NCBI GenBank assembly: GCA_012510625.1 | Contig: JAAZHP010000135.1 | Span: 1 to 10,910, forward strand | DNA from: Bacillota bacterium | Lineage (GTDB): Bacteria; Bacillota; Dethiobacteria; DTU022 | DNA length: 10,910 bases | Direction of reading: 5' to 3' | Shown here: piece after piece, positions 1 to 6,779 of the stretch | How the letters are laid out: each line of letters begins with the position of its first letter | How positions within the stretch are numbered: the first letter of the stretch is position 1 | The notes under the pieces: generated by a model | Databases searched by the model: none | Seen by the model: only the letters and a program-made list of their open reading frames with translations | Told to the model about the DNA's origin: nothing | Made by a program: the position numbers and the translations under genes

Positions 1-878
1 CGGTATACTTCCCAGAGGTGCCCCCTGGTAATATGTGTATATACCTGCGTGGTCGAAACGCTGGCGTGCCCAAGAAGCTCCTGGACTACTCTCAGGTCAG
101 CTCCCTGCTCAATTAAGTGAGTGGCGAAGGAATGCCGTAACGAGTGGGGGCTCAACCCCACCTTGTGAGAAACCTTACGGACATATTTCCTAAAAATATA
201 GCGCACCCCGCGGTCAGTTAAGGGGCCGCCACGACGGTTGAGAAACAGTTTTTCTGTTTTCGCCTCACACTCTCCGCCTGCTGCCAGCAGCAGCGGCCGG
301 ACCCGGTTTAGATATTCTTTCAAGAAAGCGGCGGCGATCCTTCCCATGGGAACGATTCGCTCCTTGCTCCCCTTGCCGGTTACCTTAACCAGGCGTTCTT
401 CCAGGTTGCAGGAAGAGGTATCCAGACCGGTAAGTTCGCTGATCCGCAAACCGCTGGCATAGAGCAGCTCAAGCATGGTCCGGTCACGGTAGCCGAGAAG
501 GGTGTTGCAGTCAGGCGCCTCCAGCAAGGCCAATACTTCGTGGAAATAGAAAAACTGCGGCAGCTTCTTCTCCTGCCGGGGCCTGGAAACATTGCTCCAG
601 GTACCCTTCTCCAACTCGCCTTCCCGCTGTAAAAAACTCAAAAAAGAACGCACCGCCGAAAGTTTACGCGCTGCCGAGCTGCGGGTATAACCGTTCTCCT
701 TTAGCCGGGCCAGGTAGCGGCGAAGCATGTGATGAGTTGCTTCCCGGACCGGGCCGTCCCCTGAAGTGACCAGGGATAAAAATTGAATAATATCGTGTCG
801 ATAACTTTGCAGGGTTAGAGGTGAAACATTTACTTCTACCTCCAGGTAAGCAAGAAAACGCTCCAGCTGTTCATCCAC
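1..878 (-). CDS. xerC: Tyrosine recombinase XerC (3' end cut by window edge)
   Basis: Site-specific tyrosine recombinase that, with a partner Xer protein, resolves chromosome dimers at dif in the cytoplasm. The frame is open over 292 codons to the window edge. An N-terminal SAM-like core-binding domain (about residues 1-90) precedes the catalytic domain. All catalytic positions are visible: Arg145 (ASGLRISE), Lys in GKGSKER (169-175), His245 and Arg248 (PHSLRH), His271 (LGHAS) and nucleophile Tyr280 (VYTH). Only a few C-terminal residues should be missing, as the family runs to about 300. The start is a non-ATG codon: GTG at 878 lies about 9 nt after a GAGG motif, and TTG at 881 or GTG at 887 are alternatives. 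It follows topA, as in the Firmicutes dprA-topA-xerC block; XerC is preferred over XerD or a phage integrase on that context. Confidence 0.93.
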   Translation of the reverse strand, partial: MDEQLERFLAYLEVEVNVSPLTLQSYRHDIIQFLSLVTSGDGPVREATHHMLRRYLARLKENGYTRSSAARKLSAVRSFLSFLQREGELEKGTWSNVSRPRQEKKLPQFFYFHEVLALLEAPDCNTLLGYRDRTMLELLYASGLRISELTGLDTSSCNLEERLVKVTGKGSKERIVPMGRIAAAFLKEYLNRVRPLLLAAGGECEAKTEKLFLNRRGGPLTDRGVRYIFRKYVRKVSHKVGLSPHSLRHSFATHLIEQGADLRVVQELLGHASVSTTQVYTHITRGHLWEVY

Positions 879-901
879 CAATGGCACCCTCAGTAAATAT
901 T

Positions 902-929
902 AGCATAACATTTCCACATATGCAAGCAA
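902..929 (-). promoter_or_regulatory. Possible sigma-A promoter for xerC
   Basis: On the minus strand, TTGCTT (924-929) and TATGCT (902-907) are separated by 16 nt, in the AT-rich gap between topA and xerC. The match to TTGACA/TATAAT is partial and spacing is one short of ideal. It would let xerC be expressed independently of the upstream unit. Assigned by eye only. Confidence 0.33.
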
Positions 930-978
930 AATGCCTTTTTCAAAGATTGGTGCTATTTGTCATTTTATCAGGTAAATT

Positions 979-998
979 CCGCCTGGGGTCGAAGGCGG
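979..998 (-). terminator. Weak hairpin after topA, possible attenuating terminator
   Basis: A 6-bp stem, CCGCCT (979-984) with AGGCGG (993-998), and an 8-nt loop lie 9 nt beyond the topA stop. On the minus strand it is followed only by AATTTACC, a poor U-tract, so termination would be partial at best. xerC may still be read through from topA. Confidence 0.25.
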
Positions 999-1007
999 CA
1001 GATAAAT

Positions 1008-3098
1008 TTATTGCTCCGCCGCGGCTTCTTGCGGGCGGTCAGCCTTGTAACCGCATTCTTTGTTGGAGCAGCGGATCCCCTTGCCACTGCGCCGGCCGGC
1101 CTGCACCATGAGTGACCCGCACCTGGGGCATTTTTCCGGCAGAGGCTTATCCCAAACAGAGAAGTTGCACTGCGGGTAATTGCTGCAACCGTAAAAGATC
1201 CTGCCCTTCTGACTGCGCCGCTCGACCAGCATGCCTCCGTCCAGGGGGCAAGGGACTCCCGTTTGGCGAACAATATTTTTTGTAAATTTACATTCAGGAT
1301 AGCCCGGGCAGGCCAGGAACTGCCCGAACCGGCCGTGTTTGTAAACCAGGTTTTGGCCGCACCGGGGACAGCTTTCCTCGCTGACCCTGGCGGCAAGTTC
1401 AACCCTTTCCATCTCCCGCTCCGCTTCCTGGAGCTGTTTGTTGAATGATTCGTAGAATTTATGCAGAACTTCGTTCCGCTCGAGTTCGCCCTCTTCAATC
1501 AGATCCAGCCGCTCCTCCATGCGGGCGGTAAAATCAACATCGATAATTTCGGGAAAGTGCCGCTTCATCAGGTCGACAACAACATAGCCCAGCTCCGTGG
1601 GGGCAAATGCTTTTTTCTCCCTGACAACGTAGCCGCGGTTAATTATTGTTTCAATTATGGGCACATAGGTGCTCGGACGGCCGATCCCCTTCTCTTCCAG
1701 GGTTTTGATCAGCGAGGCGTCGTTGTAGCGGGGGGGCGGTTGAGTAAAGTGCTGCTCGGGTAGAAATTCCACCAGGAGCAGCTGCTGCCCTTCCTGCATG
1801 GGGGGGAGGATGGTTTCTTCCTCCTTGTCGTCAGCTTGGTATACCTTCAGAAATCCAGGAAAAATCAAGCTCGAGCCGGCGGCCTTGAAACCGTATTCCC
1901 CGGCGCTTATGTCAACCCGGACCTGGTCATAAATCGCGGGAGCCATCTGGCTGGCCACGAACCTTTCCCATATTAATTTGTAGAGGCGGGCCTGATCCCG
2001 GGTCAGGTAGGCCGCCACCGCCTGGGGCGTGTTGCTCAACGCGGTGGGGCGTATGGCCTCGTGAGCTTCCTGGGCGCTCTTGCGGGAGCGGTATTGCGGA
2101 GGCCGGGAAGGCAAATAATCGTCTCCGAACTGCCGGGCAATCAACTCTCGCGCCTCGGCCTGGGCCTGGGCGGAAATACGGGTGGAATCGGTGCGGATAT
2201 AAGTAATTAGACCCGTGGTCTGCCCCCCGCCGAGATTGATCCCTTCGTAAAGCTGTTGGGCCAGGGCCATGGTTTTACGCCCGGTAAAGCCCAGCTTAGA
2301 AGAAGCTTCCTGCTGCAGGGTGCTGGTAATAAAGGGCGGCGCGGGCCTCCGTTTACGCCGGCTTTTTTTGATCCGCTCCACGGTAAAAGAGGTCCCGCTC
2401 AGTTCCTCGATGACCTTATCAGCCGCCTGCTTATCGGCCAGTTCTATCTTTTCACCGCGATAACGCTCCAGCATGGCCTTAAAGCGGGTATCGGGACCGT
2501 TGGCCTGCAGGAGCGCCTCCAGCGTCCAGTATTCTTCTTTCTTAAACTCATCGATTTCTTTCTGCCGTTCGCAGATCAAGCGCAGGGCCACCGACTGAAC
2601 TCGCCCGGCGCTGAGCCCGCTGCGAACATTGCGCCAGAGCAGGGGGCTGATCTGGTAGCCCACGAGGCGGTCAAGGATGCGGCGAGCCTGCTGGGCATCA
2701 ACCCGGTTCATGTCCACCCGGCGCGGCTGCTTGAATGCTTCCTTTACTGCAGTCCTGGTGATCTCGTTGAACTCAACCCGGCAGGGATCTGCGAAATCCA
2801 TATTGAGAGCCTGGCTGATATGCCAGCAGATTGCTTCGCCTTCGCGATCCGGGTCCGCAGCCAGGTAGATCCGCTCCGCTTTCTTTCCTGCCTCTTTCAG
2901 CTGCTGCAAGATCTTCCCCTTGCCGCGAATGGTTATATATTGCGGCGTAAAATTGTTGTCCAGGTCAATCCCCAGCTTGCTTTTCGGAAGATCGATCAGG
3001 TGCCCCTGTGAAGCCAGCACCCGGTATTTTGAACCCAGAAATTTTTTTATCGTGCGAGCCTTGGCCGGTGATTCGACAATCACCAGGTAACCGCTCAT
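1008..3098 (-). CDS. topA: DNA topoisomerase I (type IA)
   Basis: Relaxes negatively supercoiled DNA through a transient 5'-phosphotyrosine link. The 696-residue protein opens with a TOPRIM domain (YLVIVESPAKA, catalytic Glu9; acidic DPDREGE at 82-88). The active-site tyrosine is Tyr300 in LITYIRTDSTR. Three C-terminal zinc-ribbon modules follow: Cys577/580/597/603, Cys617/638/644 and Cys657/660/677/682. The middle module has CPLDGG, with Asp620 where a second Cys would usually sit. The length is normal for the Firmicutes enzyme. I chose ATG 3098 because GGAGGA lies 6 nt upstream and the conserved N-terminus starts at once; the frame stays open 11 codons further (to 3131) without family-like sequence. 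It starts 52 nt after dprA, probably on the same transcript. Confidence 0.97.
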   Translation of the reverse strand: MSGYLVIVESPAKARTIKKFLGSKYRVLASQGHLIDLPKSKLGIDLDNNFTPQYITIRGKGKILQQLKEAGKKAERIYLAADPDREGEAICWHISQALNMDFADPCRVEFNEITRTAVKEAFKQPRRVDMNRVDAQQARRILDRLVGYQISPLLWRNVRSGLSAGRVQSVALRLICERQKEIDEFKKEEYWTLEALLQANGPDTRFKAMLERYRGEKIELADKQAADKVIEELSGTSFTVERIKKSRRKRRPAPPFITSTLQQEASSKLGFTGRKTMALAQQLYEGINLGGGQTTGLITYIRTDSTRISAQAQAEARELIARQFGDDYLPSRPPQYRSRKSAQEAHEAIRPTALSNTPQAVAAYLTRDQARLYKLIWERFVASQMAPAIYDQVRVDISAGEYGFKAAGSSLIFPGFLKVYQADDKEEETILPPMQEGQQLLLVEFLPEQHFTQPPPRYNDASLIKTLEEKGIGRPSTYVPIIETIINRGYVVREKKAFAPTELGYVVVDLMKRHFPEIIDVDFTARMEERLDLIEEGELERNEVLHKFYESFNKQLQEAEREMERVELAARVSEESCPRCGQNLVYKHGRFGQFLACPGYPECKFTKNIVRQTGVPCPLDGGMLVERRSQKGRIFYGCSNYPQCNFSVWDKPLPEKCPRCGSLMVQAGRRSGKGIRCSNKECGYKADRPQEAAAEQ

Positions 3099-3150
3099 AG
3101 CTCTTCCTCCATTCAACATCAATGCTATCACTCGTGTATCTTATCATAAA

Positions 3151-4257
3151 CTATCTCCGGATAAAATATTTGCCGGGCAACTGGCGAACAAGCCCTTTCA
3201 ACTCCAGGCTTATGAGATACGCCCCGGCCCGGGCCGCATCTGCGCCGCTAAGGCGCACAATCTCATCAATATGCAATGGATGGTAGGGAATTAGCTCCAG
3301 AAGACGCCTTTCAGCGTCCTCCAGAGCATCTATTTTTTGCTCTTTTGCACTCGCCGCCGCCTCTGCTGCAGCGGAGCCGCCTGCTGCTGAGATGCCCAGT
3401 TCTTCGATGATATCCTCCGCCGTTTCAACCAGGCGGGCCCCCTCTTTGATTAGCCGGTGGCAGCCGCGGCTGTACGGGCTGCCCACGTTTCCGGGGACAG
3501 CAAAAACTTCGCGATTCTGATCCAGGGCGTAAAAGGCGGTGATCAGGGCGCCGCTCTTCTGCGAGGCTTCGACCACGACGGTGCCCAGGGCCAGGCCGCT
3601 GATGATCCGGTTTCGCCGGGGAAAATGCTGGGGCAGGGGCGGGGTGTCGAGGGAAAACTCGCTTATGACCGCCCCGCTATTAATGATCTGCTCCATCAAA
3701 TCCCTGTTGGCGGCAGGATAACTGCGCTCCACGCTGCAGCCGAGAACGGCGATAGTACGCCCCCCTGCTTCCAGGGCCCCCTCATGCGCCGCCGTATCGA
3801 TGCCCAGGGCCATTCCGCTGACTACGGTAAAGCCGGCGGAAGCCAGGTCCGCCGCCAGGCGTGAGGCCACCTCCCTGCCGTAAAAAGTACAGCGCCTGCT
3901 TCCCACAATGGCCACAGCCTGGCTGTCTCTTTCAAGCCACCGGCCACGGCAGTAAAGCAGCGGCGGAGGCTGGGGGATCTCCTTCAGCAAAGGGGGATAT
4001 TCCGGAGAATTTAATGAAAGGCAGACAATATTTAGCTGCTGCAGCCGCCGCCACTCCCGCAGCGGGTCGATGCGGCGGCTCTCTTCGAGCAGACGCTCCA
4101 CAAAGCCCTTCAGCTCGGGGATATCAACAAGCCCGGCCGCTGCGGCATGCCAGGCTTCCCTGGAAGAACCGCAGCGTTTCAGCAAAGCTGCAATGCGCAC
4201 CGGGCCTAAAAAAGAAACCCTGTTCAGAGCATTTAGATAAATCAATTCCTCTTCCAT
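3151..4257 (-). CDS. dprA: DNA-processing protein DprA/Smf
   Basis: Binds incoming single-stranded DNA and loads RecA during natural transformation; also widespread in species not known to be competent. From ATG 4257 it has 368 residues. A helix-hairpin-helix-like N-terminal domain (MEEELIYLNALNRV onward) is followed by the Rossmann-like DprA domain: IVGSRR, SGMALGIDTAAHEGAL, FPRRNRIISGLA, SGALITA and VPGN. An Ala-rich linker leads to a C-terminal winged-helix domain ending GLVRQLPGKYFIRR. The start is uncertain: the frame stays open to a TTG at 4341 overlapping the upstream gene's stop, adding 28 residues. I prefer 4257 because the family N-terminus begins there, though its Shine-Dalgarno (GAAAAG) is weak. 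It lies between the aminomutase gene and topA, presumably one transcript. Confidence 0.95.
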   Translation of the reverse strand: MEEELIYLNALNRVSFLGPVRIAALLKRCGSSREAWHAAAAGLVDIPELKGFVERLLEESRRIDPLREWRRLQQLNIVCLSLNSPEYPPLLKEIPQPPPLLYCRGRWLERDSQAVAIVGSRRCTFYGREVASRLAADLASAGFTVVSGMALGIDTAAHEGALEAGGRTIAVLGCSVERSYPAANRDLMEQIINSGAVISEFSLDTPPLPQHFPRRNRIISGLALGTVVVEASQKSGALITAFYALDQNREVFAVPGNVGSPYSRGCHRLIKEGARLVETAEDIIEELGISAAGGSAAAEAAASAKEQKIDALEDAERRLLELIPYHPLHIDEIVRLSGADAARAGAYLISLELKGLVRQLPGKYFIRR

Positions 4258-4337
4258 AATCTTTTCAAGATGCCGTTCCTGTTGAAACCGGTATTGCAGC
4301 CGGAATAGGACGGGTGCCTTGAACGATGCTTTCCGGA

Positions 4338-5576
4338 TCAATCCCCCGCTTCTCTGTTATTGTACTTGATAATCCGGTTTTCCCATGTCCGGATCACGGC
4401 AGTATCATCGCCTATCCAGAGCAGATACTGCGGCAACAGGGGCACTTTGCCGTAGCCCTTTGGCGCGTTAAGAATGTAGGTAGGGATGGCCATTCCGGTG
4501 GTATACCCCCGGAGATGCTCCATTACCTTTAAACCCTCTTCAATCTTTACCCAAAAATGGGCCGTTCCCTTAACTCTTTTCGGATGAAAAATATAGTAGG
4601 GGCGGACCATGATCTTCAGCAGCTCCTGGTTTAGCTTGCGCATGACAAAGGGGTCGTTGTTTACCCCTTTCAAGAGCACCGCCTGGTTCCCCAGGGAAAC
4701 GCCGGCCCGGGCCAGCTTGAAGCAGGCTTCCTGCGCCGCCGGAGTTACTTCAAGAGGGTGGTTGAACTGGGTGTTGACATAAAGCGGCAGGTGGCGGGAC
4801 AAAATTTCGCAGAGCTCATCATCGATCCGGAAGGGCAGCGTTACCGGGGTGCGCGTCCCGAAGCGCTTGATCTCCACATGGGGAATCTGGTCGAGCTGCT
4901 CCAGCAGCCAGGCAATGCTGCTGTTGTCGAGCATGAAGGCATCTCCGCCGGTAAGAAGGACATCCCGGATCTCCTTGTTGCTGCTGACATAGTCCAGCGC
5001 CGCCATGAGATCGCGGCGCGGTGTAGCCAGGTCTTTTTCACCGATATTCCGCCGCCTCTGGCAGTGCCGGCAGTACATGGCGCACTGGTTGGTTACGTTG
5101 ATAATCAGGCGATCGGGGTAGCGCCGCGTTACCGCCGGGGCGGGCGAAGTGTGTTCTTCATCCATGGGATCGCTGGTCCCGATATGATCTGCGCATTCCG
5201 GCAGCGACGGGATCGCCTGGCGGCGGATGGGGTCGGCTTTATTTTGCGGATCCATCAAGCTGAGATAATATGGCGATACCGCCCAGCGATAAATTGATCC
5301 GGTCTGCTCGATCTCTTCCAGCTGCTGCGGACTTAAAGTTAGATATTTTTTCAATTCTGCCGCAGTAGTAACACGTTTTTCAAGATGCCAGCGCCAGTCC
5401 TGCCAATCTTCATCGGTGGCGCCCAAAAGCGATTTAATCCGCTCCTGGTTTTCCAGGATCCGCCGCCATTGCCCAAAGCCCGTGGGAATATCCGGCAGCG
5501 CCTGTTCATAATTAAGGATAGTCTTCTTTAGCTCTTCGGCTCGCCGGAGGGCCGCTTTTCTGCTGTTGTTCTTCAT
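4338..5576 (-). CDS. KamA-family radical SAM aminomutase, probable glutamate 2,3-aminomutase
   Basis: Radical SAM, PLP-dependent 2,3-aminomutase family, 412 residues. The 4Fe-4S/SAM motif is Cys165-x3-Cys169-x2-Cys172 (CAMYCRHC) and the PLP lysine is Lys377 in APKGYGKVP. In lysine 2,3-aminomutase, Asp293 and Asp330 hold the substrate side-chain amine. The equivalent positions here are Lys333 (YYIFHPK) and Asn370 (YILNAP), with the same 37-residue spacing and the same 7 residues to the PLP lysine. Lys/Asn at these sites is the reported signature of glutamate 2,3-aminomutase, so the likely reaction is L-glutamate to beta-glutamate, a compatible solute of some anaerobes. Substrate is inferred; the family is clear. 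ATG 5576 has GGAGGAG 9 nt upstream. It is the first gene after a strong promoter and leads into dprA. Confidence 0.9.
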   Translation of the reverse strand: MKNNSRKAALRRAEELKKTILNYEQALPDIPTGFGQWRRILENQERIKSLLGATDEDWQDWRWHLEKRVTTAAELKKYLTLSPQQLEEIEQTGSIYRWAVSPYYLSLMDPQNKADPIRRQAIPSLPECADHIGTSDPMDEEHTSPAPAVTRRYPDRLIINVTNQCAMYCRHCQRRRNIGEKDLATPRRDLMAALDYVSSNKEIRDVLLTGGDAFMLDNSSIAWLLEQLDQIPHVEIKRFGTRTPVTLPFRIDDELCEILSRHLPLYVNTQFNHPLEVTPAAQEACFKLARAGVSLGNQAVLLKGVNNDPFVMRKLNQELLKIMVRPYYIFHPKRVKGTAHFWVKIEEGLKVMEHLRGYTTGMAIPTYILNAPKGYGKVPLLPQYLLWIGDDTAVIRTWENRIIKYNNREAGD

Positions 5577-5618
5577 GGTAATTTTCTCCTCCGGTTAATC
5601 TTTTCTAAATTCTTTTTG

Positions 5619-5647
5619 AGTATACCATACATTTTCTGGTGAATCAA
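5619..5647 (-). promoter_or_regulatory. Strong sigma-A-type promoter for the aminomutase-dprA-topA unit
   Basis: On the minus strand TTGATT (5642-5647) and TATACT (5619-5624) are separated by exactly 17 nt, with TGG just before the -10 box. It lies directly downstream of an intrinsic terminator. Transcription would begin near 5612, giving a leader of only about 35 nt before ATG 5576, too short for a typical riboswitch. Confidence 0.8.
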
Positions 5648-5669
5648 AAAAATATCTCCCGGGTAGACA

Positions 5670-5703
5670 TAAAAATTCCCCCTGCCGGGCTCAAGCAGGG
5701 GGA
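5670..5703 (-). terminator. Rho-independent terminator after the M42 genes
   Basis: A perfect 9-bp GC-rich stem, TCCCCCTGC (5677-5685) with GCAGGGGGA (5695-5703), and a 9-nt loop. On the minus strand it is followed by AATTTTTATG, a run of five T. It lies about 30 nt after the last M42 stop codon and just before the next promoter, so it separates two transcription units. Confidence 0.88.
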
Positions 5704-5732
5704 TAACCTGGCCTTTGATTCTGTAAAAGCTG

Positions 5733-6779
5733 CTATGCCCCGCTCCCGGAATCAGGGAGCGGCCAGGAGACCATTATAATTTTCTCGATCAGCTCTACCG
5801 CATGGGCCACATCGCCGGCATCGACCATCTCTGAGGGTGAATGGACATAACGGCAGGGGATGGATATGGCCCCGGAGGGGACCCCTTCACGGGAAAGGTG
5901 AATCGCTCCGGCATCGGTCCCCCCGCGCTCCAGGACCTCGAGCTGGTAAGGAATTTTATGTTTCTCGGCTGTCTCAATCATGAGCTCGCGCACCCGGGGA
6001 TGGCAGAGCACAGACCTGTCTTTTACCTTTATCGCCGGCCCCTGGCCCAGGCTCACCGCCATCAGCGGCGCCTCCGGGGTGTCGCCCACCAGGGTTACAT
6101 CGACGGCAAAACCGTAGTCTGGCTCGAGCCGGTAAGCGGCGGTGGTGGCACCGCGCAGTCCCACCTCCTCCTGCACCGAAAAAACGAAGCAGACCCCCTG
6201 CGGCAGCGATCCGGGCAGCCGGCGGGCCGCCTCTACGAGAACGGCGCAGCCGATGCGGTCATCCATGGCTTTGGCCATGTAGCGCCCTCCCAGATTCACA
6301 AAGGGCTGATGGAGGCAGGCCATGTCGCCGATGCGGATATGCTCCCTTGCTGCAGCGGCTCCGGCCGCTCCGATATCGAGATAGAGTTTGGGCCAATCCA
6401 GTTCTTTCAATGCCTTGATCTTCTCATGGTAAACAGTGCCGGTGACACCGTTTTTAAAGCTCAACCGCTGCCCCACCAGCAGGTGCGGGGCGACGCCGCC
6501 TATGGGGGCAATGCGCAGGAAGCCGTTGTCGTCGATATGGGTCACAATCACCCCGATCTCATCCATGTGCGCGGAGAACATCAGCAGCGGGGCCGCTCCT
6601 TCCCGGATGGCAAAAAGGTTTCCCAGGTTGTCGGTAAAGGTGCGGTCAACGCTGTCTTTGATCTTCTCTTCAATCAACTCTCTAACGGCCGCCTCTTCTC
6701 CGGAAGGGCCGTAGGCCTCAACCAACTCCTTAATCAATGTCTCCATTTTATTTATCGCCACCTCGTTAAATTTTTTCAT
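5733..6779 (-). CDS. M42 family metallo-aminopeptidase, third of three tandem copies
   Basis: Cytosolic dinuclear-metal aminopeptidase of the M42 (PepA/FrvX/TET) family, which trims short peptides and usually forms dodecameric shells. At 348 residues it keeps every expected metal and catalytic position: His71/Asp73 (SAHMDE), DDR at 173-175, Glu204-Glu205 (VQEEVGLRGA), Asp227 (AVDVT) and His313 (CRYVHSP), plus the GGTDAGAI segment. Substrate preference cannot be read from sequence. ATG 6779 overlaps the upstream stop by 4 nt (ATGA), suggesting coupling. An internal ATG at 6746, after GAGGTGG, gives a more family-typical N-terminus (METLIKELVEAYGPSG) and may be the real start. A strong terminator follows. 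Family secure; exact enzyme name not. Confidence 0.93.
   Translation of the reverse strand: MKKFNEVAINKMETLIKELVEAYGPSGEEAAVRELIEEKIKDSVDRTFTDNLGNLFAIREGAAPLLMFSAHMDEIGVIVTHIDDNGFLRIAPIGGVAPHLLVGQRLSFKNGVTGTVYHEKIKALKELDWPKLYLDIGAAGAAAAREHIRIGDMACLHQPFVNLGGRYMAKAMDDRIGCAVLVEAARRLPGSLPQGVCFVFSVQEEVGLRGATTAAYRLEPDYGFAVDVTLVGDTPEAPLMAVSLGQGPAIKVKDRSVLCHPRVRELMIETAEKHKIPYQLEVLERGGTDAGAIHLSREGVPSGAISIPCRYVHSPSEMVDAGDVAHAVELIEKIIMVSWPLPDSGSGA
5740..5762 (-). repeat. Inverted repeat spanning the end of the last M42 gene
   Basis: A perfect 8-bp inverted repeat, CCGCTCCC (5740-5747) and GGGAGCGG (5755-5762), with a 7-nt loop, covers the last codons of the M42 gene just before its stop. It has no adjacent T-run. 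With the terminator about 40 nt downstream it would place two hairpins at the mRNA 3' end. Confidence 0.5.

Noticed and set aside
1..878. Apparent gap or broken gene at the left end
   Set aside because: Reading the minus strand shows one uninterrupted xerC frame with all catalytic residues; it only lacks a stop inside the window and has a non-ATG start. It is not a pseudogene.
968..1498. Minus-strand open frame (176 codons) overlapping the topA 3' end
   Set aside because: It lies in another frame of the zinc-ribbon region; topA is clearly the coding frame there.
2256..3011. Plus-strand open frame (251 codons) opposite topA
   Set aside because: Complementary to the conserved TOPRIM and active-site region of topA, with no ribosome site or domain pattern of its own.
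3340..3400. Low-complexity Ala-rich stretch near the dprA 3' end as a repeat element
   Set aside because: It is the in-frame linker between the Rossmann-like and winged-helix domains; the repetitiveness reflects GC-rich alanine codons.
5577..5618. Riboswitch or attenuator leader before the aminomutase gene
   Set aside because: The predicted leader is only about 35 nt and contains no internal hairpin-plus-T-run or recognisable aptamer.
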